Of a DNA stretch of 35,356 nucleotides, positions 31,100 to 35,356 are shown piece by piece. The DNA comes from JBOGEB01 sp050743125 (GTDB taxonomy: Bacteria; Actinomycetota; Nitriliruptoria; Euzebyales; Egibacteraceae), in the NCBI GenBank assembly GCA_050743125.1, contig JBOGEB010000018.1:1-35356 (forward strand). Direction: 5' to 3'. Made by a program: the position numbers and the translations under genes. Under the pieces are notes generated by a model, which did not search any database, was not told the DNA's origin, and saw only the letters and a program-made list of their open reading frames with translations. Each line of letters opens with the position of its first letter. Within the stretch, counting starts at the first letter, position 1.

Positions 31100-31795
31100 A
31101 TGCACATCCCTGACGGGTTCATCAATGCCGGGACGTCAGTTGGCGGCGGCGTGTTGGCCGCTGGCGGCCTCGGCGTCAGCGTCCGCCGCACGGCACAGAT
31201 CCTGGAGGAGAAGCAGGCACCGCTCGCCGGTCTGGTGGCGGCCTTCGTCTTCGCCGTGCAGATGCTCAACTTCCCCGTGGCCGCGGGGACCAGCGGCCAC
31301 TTGCTCGGGGGGCTGCTCGCCGCCGTGCTGGTGGGCCCGTGGGCAGGGGCCATCTGTGTCGCCGTCGTCCTCGCTGTTCAGGCGCTGCTGTTCGCCGATG
31401 GTGGCCTTACCGCCCTCGGGCTCAACATCCTCAATATGGCACTCGTCGGCGCCTTTGGCGGGTACGGGGTCTTCGTCCTCCTACGTCGCGTGCTGCCCCG
31501 GAGCCGCACGGGCGTGCTCGTGGCCTCAGGGGCAGCCGCGACGCTGTCCGTGGTGTTGGCAGCAGCGGGGTTCACGATCGAGTACGCGATTGGGGGCACC
31601 GGCAACGCGCCGGTAGGCGCGGTGGCAGCCGCCATGATCGGCGTGCACCTGCTGATCGGCATCGGCGAGGGCATCGTCACCGCCATGACCGTTGGCGCGG
31701 TGTTGACAGCGCGGCCTGATCTGGTCTACGGCGCTCAGGACCTCATCACCCCACTGGAGCTGCGCGACCGCGCGACCGCACCGACAAGGAGGTAA
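31100..31795 (+). CDS. cbiM: Cobalt/nickel ECF transporter substrate-binding subunit CbiM (module 2)
   Basis: A 231-aa membrane S-component that starts exactly with the metal-binding MHIPDGFINAG. The second metal-site region is FPVAAGTSGHLLGG, and LLFADGGLTALGLNILNMALVG is the conserved middle helix region of CbiM. The end ARPDLVYGAQDL is also typical. It resembles the left-hand CbiM only moderately (for example NFPVAAGTSGHLLGG against HIPLGVGVSAHLLGG), so the two are not a recent duplication. The PDGLE gene follows 3 bp after its stop. Confidence 0.93.
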   Translation: MHIPDGFINAGTSVGGGVLAAGGLGVSVRRTAQILEEKQAPLAGLVAAFVFAVQMLNFPVAAGTSGHLLGGLLAAVLVGPWAGAICVAVVLAVQALLFADGGLTALGLNILNMALVGAFGGYGVFVLLRRVLPRSRTGVLVASGAAATLSVVLAAAGFTIEYAIGGTGNAPVGAVAAAMIGVHLLIGIGEGIVTAMTVGAVLTARPDLVYGAQDLITPLELRDRATAPTRR

Positions 31796-31798
31796 CCG

Positions 31799-32116
31799 AT
31801 GGGACGAGTCACGCTCGGTGCCTTCATCGCCGTTGGCGTCGCGGTTGCGCTCGCCCTGGCTTTCTTTCTCAGCCCCTACGCCAGCAGCCAGCCGGACGGG
31901 TTGAACAAGGTGGCGATCGACCAGGGGTTCGACGAGCAGGAGCAGCCCCACGCTCTGGAGGATTCGCCCACCGCCGGGTACGGGGTGCGGGGCATCGAGA
32001 GCGATCGGCTGAGCACCGGGCTGGCCGGGTTGATCGGCGTCGGGGTCACGTTCGCCATCGGCCTCGGCTTGTTCGCTCTGGTCCGCGCGACCCGACGGAC
32101 GAGCTCGGACGCCTAA
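31799..32116 (+). CDS. PDGLE-domain (CbiN/NikN-like) membrane protein
   Basis: A 105-aa protein with two membrane helices (residues 7-25 and 72-92). After helix 1 comes YASSQPDGLNKVAIDQGF, the PDGLE motif (here PDGLN) typical of small proteins that accompany CbiM and take the place of CbiN. CbiN-like partners insert a loop into CbiM and are needed for metal loading in the CbiMNQO systems. The loop LEDSPTAGYGVRG precedes helix 2. It lies 3 bp after cbiM. A MITE copy separates it from cbiQ. Confidence 0.85.
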   Translation: MGRVTLGAFIAVGVAVALALAFFLSPYASSQPDGLNKVAIDQGFDEQEQPHALEDSPTAGYGVRGIESDRLSTGLAGLIGVGVTFAIGLGLFALVRATRRTSSDA

Positions 32117-32145
32117 GTGCTCCCTGCTTCCGGATGGGTGCACTA

Positions 32146-32311
32146 AGTACTCCGTGGCAGAAATACAGTGACGCACCGAGAGCGGTCCTGCGCCGCGCTC
32201 GCAAGGCGCGCCGAGCGCGCATACCCGGAGGTCGTATGAAAGCGAGGCGCAACGCGGCGAGCGTGGATGCAGGGTCGCTCGAATGCCAGCGTATTTATGC
32301 CGCGGGGTACT
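32146..32311. mobile_element. MITE-like element, copy 2
   Basis: The second 166-bp copy, with the same terminal inverted repeats and orientation as 27964-28129. ACTAAG at 32142-32147 and again at 32309-32314 could be part of a target duplication. It separates the PDGLE gene from cbiQ and ends four bases before the cbiQ GTG. Confidence 0.8.
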
Positions 32312-32314
32312 AAG

Positions 32315-33085
32315 GTGGGGTCCCGTCAACACGGCCACGGCCTGTTTCTTCACGGCCACGGCCGCCTTCACCGCCTGCGCCCGCAATGCAAGCTGGCGGC
32401 GACGTTCCTGTTCATCCTGGCGGTGGTATCCACACCACGGGAGGCGTTCTGGGCCTACGGCTGCTACGCCCTGGTCCTCGCCGGCCTGGCGCGGTTGGGC
32501 GGTGTGCCCTTGCCGTTCGTGGCGCGCCGCCTCGTCATCGAGACGCCCTTTGTGGCGTTTGCGCTGTTCCTGCCGATCATCGGCCAGGGCGAGCGCGTCG
32601 AGGTGCTCGGCCTCTCGCTCTCGGCAGCCGGCCTGTGGGGAGCGTGGAACATTCTGGTCAAGGGCACGCTTGGTGTGGCTGCAACCGTCATCATGGCGGC
32701 GACGACGCCGGTGCCCGAGATCCTCCACGGCCTCGAGCGCCTGCGGATGCCCCAGGTGTTTACTGCGATCGCCGGGTTCATGGTCCGCTACCTGGACGTC
32801 ATCACCGCCGAGATGCGCCGGATGAGCGTTGCCCGGGCGTCACGAGGCTACGACCCACGCTGGATCTGGCAGGCCAAGGCAGTGGCGTCGTCAGCGGGCG
32901 CGCTGTTCATCCGCTCCTACGAACGCGGTGAGCGGGTCTACCTGGCCATGCTGTCACGCGGTTTTGAGGGGTCGCTGCCCGTCCTCGAGGAGCAGGCCGC
33001 GTCGAGGCGCGAGTGGCTGGCGTCCCTCGCTGTTCCTGGGCTCGGCGCCATCGTCGCTGCCCTGGCATGGTTGGTCCGACCGTGA
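32315..33085 (+). CDS. cbiQ: Cobalt/nickel ECF transporter transmembrane subunit CbiQ (module 2)
   Basis: A 256-aa T-component. GTG at 32315 gives VGSRQHGHGLFLHGHGRLHRL, a His-rich N-terminus like other CbiQ proteins. An in-frame start at 32267 would lie within the MITE and add repeat-encoded residues. Membrane helices follow, then LHGLERLRMPQVFTAIAGFM, RRMSVARASRGYDPRW and GALFIRSYERGERVYLAMLSRG. GCGGGG, seven bases before the GTG, belongs to the MITE terminus and is the only visible ribosome binding site. The stop overlaps cbiO as GTGA. Confidence 0.9.
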   Translation: MGSRQHGHGLFLHGHGRLHRLRPQCKLAATFLFILAVVSTPREAFWAYGCYALVLAGLARLGGVPLPFVARRLVIETPFVAFALFLPIIGQGERVEVLGLSLSAAGLWGAWNILVKGTLGVAATVIMAATTPVPEILHGLERLRMPQVFTAIAGFMVRYLDVITAEMRRMSVARASRGYDPRWIWQAKAVASSAGALFIRSYERGERVYLAMLSRGFEGSLPVLEEQAASRREWLASLAVPGLGAIVAALAWLVRP

Positions 33086-33822
33086 GCGCGCCCGTACTCG
33101 AAGTGCGCGGGCTCGCTTTCGCGTATCCCGACGGCCGCCAAGCCCTGTTCGGTGTGGATCTGACCATCGAGCGCGGCGAGCAGGTCGCCCTGCTGGGGCC
33201 GAACGGGGCGGGCAAGACCACGCTGGTGCTGCATCTCAATGGAATCCTCACGGCCGGAGCGGGGGAGGTCCACGTCGGGGGTTTGCGGGTCTGCAAGGAG
33301 CATCTGCGTGAGATCCGCCGGCGGGTGGCGATCGTGTTTCAGGACCCAGACGACCAGCTGTTCATGCCGACAGTTTGGGAGGACGTCGCCTTCGGCCCGG
33401 CCAACCTCGGTCTGCGCGGCGAGGAGCTGGCCGCGCGCGTGCGCCAGGCCCTGGCCGCAGTCGGCATGGACTCCGTCGCCCGCCGGCCGCCGCACCACCT
33501 CAGCTTCGGCCAGCGCCGCCGTGTGGCCGTGGCCACCGTGCTGGCCATGCAGCCGGAGATCCTCGTGCTCGACGAGCCCTCTTCCAACCTCGACCCGGCC
33601 GCCCGCCGAGAGCTCGCAGACGTGCTGAGGGGGCTGGACTTGACCACCCTCATCGTCACCCACGACCTGCCCTACGCGCTGGAGCTGTGCCCGCGCGCCG
33701 TCGTCATGAACGAGGGCGTCATCGTGGCCGACGGGCCCACCGCCCAGATCCTCGCCGACGGCGAGTTGATGCGCGCCAACCGGCTTGAGCTCCCCTACGG
33801 GTTCAACCCACTCTCGGTCTGA
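33082..33822 (+). CDS. cbiO: Cobalt/nickel ECF transporter ATPase CbiO (module 2)
   Basis: A 246-aa ABC ATPase from GTG at 33082, chosen because it overlaps the cbiQ stop as GTGA, as in module 1 (an ATG at 33067 is possible). Motifs are YPDGRQALFGVDL, Walker A GPNGAGKTT, the Q-loop IVFQDPDDQLFMP, the signature LSFGQRRRVAVATVL, Walker B ILVLDEPSSNLDP and the H-loop LIVTHDLPYALEL. It is clearly similar to the left-hand CbiO throughout, and both end in 'LELP-GF'. It energises the module 2 transporter. Confidence 0.93.
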   Translation: MSAPVLEVRGLAFAYPDGRQALFGVDLTIERGEQVALLGPNGAGKTTLVLHLNGILTAGAGEVHVGGLRVCKEHLREIRRRVAIVFQDPDDQLFMPTVWEDVAFGPANLGLRGEELAARVRQALAAVGMDSVARRPPHHLSFGQRRRVAVATVLAMQPEILVLDEPSSNLDPAARRELADVLRGLDLTTLIVTHDLPYALELCPRAVVMNEGVIVADGPTAQILADGELMRANRLELPYGFNPLSV

Positions 33823-33940
33823 GCGGCCGTCGCACTCGCCACGACCACCCGCTGACTTATCCACAGCTCCCACGATCGACGTCCCTTCACGCCATTTCTG
33901 ACGCATAGTCAATGGCAGTCACACGAAGAGGAGGGACATC

Positions 33941-34519
33941 ATGCAGCAGTGGGAGGAGATGGAGGGATTCATGATCGCGGAGGCCGAGCGGGACCTGGAG
34001 GCGGGCGATGAGATCCGTCCCTGCTTCACGGCGTTCGCGGGGGAGAACCCGCTCGTGCTCGCGTTCCTGCGGCCGTTTCCCAAGGGCGGCTACCACGATC
34101 CGTTGATCGAGCTGATCGCCCTGGCGGCTCCGCTTGACGCGGACCGCCTCAAGCTGTCGATCAGCGGCCGAGCCTGGTCGATGAACGACCCGATCCCACC
34201 CGTCGACCCCGACCTCGGGGACCTGCGCCAGCGCGTCCTGCAGATCGAGTCGGTCGACGGCGCCGCCGGCCGATCACGGCGCTCCAGCGCGCTGCACCCC
34301 TACGACGTCGTCGACGGCACGGTGCGGTGGGGCGAGACGATGCGCCTCGGCGGCGGCGAGGGCTGGATCCCCGGCGCGCTCGAGATCGCGGTCCGCAAGC
34401 GTCGCAGGCTCCGCGCGCCCCTCGACGAGATCCGCAAACAGGCCGAGCGCTGCGTCATCCTCGGCCACCTCGTCGCCCTCGGCCCGACTGTCGTCGACCG
34501 CCTCCAGCTCACCGCCTGA
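33941..34519 (+). CDS. Hypothetical protein
   Basis: A 192-aa soluble protein with no family I recognise. ATG at 33941 is preceded by GAAGAGGAGGG, a strong ribosome binding site. Features are an acidic N-terminus (MQQWEEMEGFMIAEAERDLE), a central segment PLDADRLKLSISGRAWSMNDP that looks like a beta-sheet domain, and a basic C-terminal helix region (AVRKRRRLRAPLDEIRKQAE). There is no signal peptide or membrane helix. The 118 bp before it holds no other gene, and nothing ties it to the ECF operon. Confidence 0.7.
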   Translation: MQQWEEMEGFMIAEAERDLEAGDEIRPCFTAFAGENPLVLAFLRPFPKGGYHDPLIELIALAAPLDADRLKLSISGRAWSMNDPIPPVDPDLGDLRQRVLQIESVDGAAGRSRRSSALHPYDVVDGTVRWGETMRLGGGEGWIPGALEIAVRKRRRLRAPLDEIRKQAERCVILGHLVALGPTVVDRLQLTA

Positions 34520-34600
34520 CCCATAAATGACGATGCTTGTGCACAGTGTCAGTGAGCGCTGGCATCGGCCGGGTGTGACCGGAGCATAGCCTTCACCTCC

Positions 34601-35227
34601 ATGACGACGTCCGACGACCTCCGCGCGGTCGCCGCGATCTGCGTCGAGGCGCTGCGACCCGCCGCTGACCTGGGCTGGGACGTGCGCGCCGGCGACCTTC
34701 AATGGACGGCCCGGCGGACCCTTGACCACATCCCGGACGTGCTGCTCTTCTACTCCGGCCAGCTCGCCGCCCGCGCCGATCGCTGGCTGCCGTTCCCGCG
34801 CAACAGCGACCCTGAGGCGTCGGTCGGCGACCTGATCGAGCTCGTCGGCGTGGCGGCCGCGATCCTCGCGGAGGCCGCCTTGGCGGCCGGGCCGAGCGCC
34901 CGCGCATTCCACCCGGCGGGACGGGCCGACGCGTCGGGCTTCCTCGCGATGGGCTGCGACGAGCTGCTCATCCACACAGGGGACATCGCCCACGGGCTCC
35001 GTGCGCCGTTCGCCCCGCCAGCGCGGCTCTGCCAGCGGGTCGTGGAGCGGCTGTTCCCGTGGGCGCCCGGGGACTTCGACCCCTGGGCCACCCTCCGCTG
35101 GGCGAACGGCCGCGCCGCCTTACCGGGCCACGATCGGCTCGACCCGGACTGGTACTGGCACTGCGCCCCCATCGACGAGTGGGACGGCACCGTCGCCCGG
35201 CGCACCCGCCCACCCGGCTGGACGTGA
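34601..35227 (+). CDS. DinB/maleylpyruvate isomerase N-terminal-like protein
   Basis: A 208-aa protein that looks like the four-helix metal-binding DinB/MDMPI fold. WTARRTLDHIPDVLLFYSGQ supplies a probable His ligand near residue 43, and MGCDELLIHTGDIAHGLR (about residues 117-134) supplies the later helix with two His. Such proteins include mycothiol-dependent transferases, but many have no known substrate. It has a C-terminal Trp-rich segment (DPDWYWHCAPIDEWDG). It follows the hypothetical gene by 81 bp in the same direction. The last 129 bp of the window hold no gene. Confidence 0.7.
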   Translation: MTTSDDLRAVAAICVEALRPAADLGWDVRAGDLQWTARRTLDHIPDVLLFYSGQLAARADRWLPFPRNSDPEASVGDLIELVGVAAAILAEAALAAGPSARAFHPAGRADASGFLAMGCDELLIHTGDIAHGLRAPFAPPARLCQRVVERLFPWAPGDFDPWATLRWANGRAALPGHDRLDPDWYWHCAPIDEWDGTVARRTRPPGWT

Positions 35228-35356
35228 CCGGTGTGCAGGTCCGTCGTACTCGACGGGATCCGCGCACCTGTCACAACGTGTTTGAGATTGTTGTGGGAGG
35301 TCGCGTCGCGTCGGGTTCCGCTCGCGAAGAGCCTTTTAGGTCGCTCCACCCGACGC

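Noticed and set aside
1..35356. CRISPR array, tRNA or rRNA genes
   Set aside because: No regularly spaced repeats were seen, and the only tRNA-like T-arm (GGGTTCGAGCCC) belongs to tmRNA.

Overview
The window is very GC-rich, with dense overlapping genes, many GTG starts and GTGA stop/start overlaps. It carries an ftsE-ftsX-ctpA-smpB-ssrA block and several actinobacterial family proteins (maleylpyruvate isomerase-like/DinB folds, a DUF6398 protein, a GntR/UTRA regulator). This points to a chromosomal segment of a high-GC Actinomycetota member; genus cannot be assigned from the sequence alone.

Layout. 1-4112 (minus): a large Eco57I/PglX-like DNA adenine methylase, followed by the first 60 codons of a probable PLD-nuclease/helicase that leaves the window; this is the edge of a restriction or defence locus. 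4220-7052: a SEC-C protein, TsaC/Sua5 (tRNA t6A synthesis), a dienelactone hydrolase and a small membrane protein. 7093-10697: a minus-strand run from RecD2 helicase, then a 19-codon ORF with a strong ribosome binding site and a near-perfect hairpin behind it, then a long-form nucleoside diphosphate kinase. 10694-14107 (minus): a MoxR-type AAA+ ATPase with its VWA partner. 14267-16713 (plus): a hypothetical protein, a maleylpyruvate isomerase-like protein, an EEP-family phosphohydrolase and a frameshifted methyltransferase relic, the last three chained by GTGA overlaps. 16729-20361: two hypothetical genes, relics of a redoxin and a copper P-type ATPase, an intact CDF metal exporter and an SDR.

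20500-23274 is the most original region: a divergent GntR/UTRA regulator, a promoter with an 18-bp palindromic operator candidate, a 449-aa protein that I read as an enlarged HIT-like nucleotide-binding protein, and a translationally coupled P-loop kinase-like protein. It is followed by a toxin/antitoxin-like pair whose nucleotidyltransferase half is inactivated by a frameshift and a nonsense codon.

24190-27902 (minus) is the trans-translation and cell-division block: ftsE, ftsX, ctpA, smpB and tmRNA (ssrA, tag AEDNFALAA). 28168-33822 holds two complete, divergently arranged CbiMQO-type cobalt/nickel ECF transporters. Two copies of a 166-bp MITE-like element, about 96% identical and in the same orientation, lie between cbiO and ftsE and between the PDGLE gene and cbiQ. 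The second copy abuts the cbiQ start codon and seems to supply its ribosome binding site. The right end has one hypothetical gene and one DinB/MDMPI-like gene.
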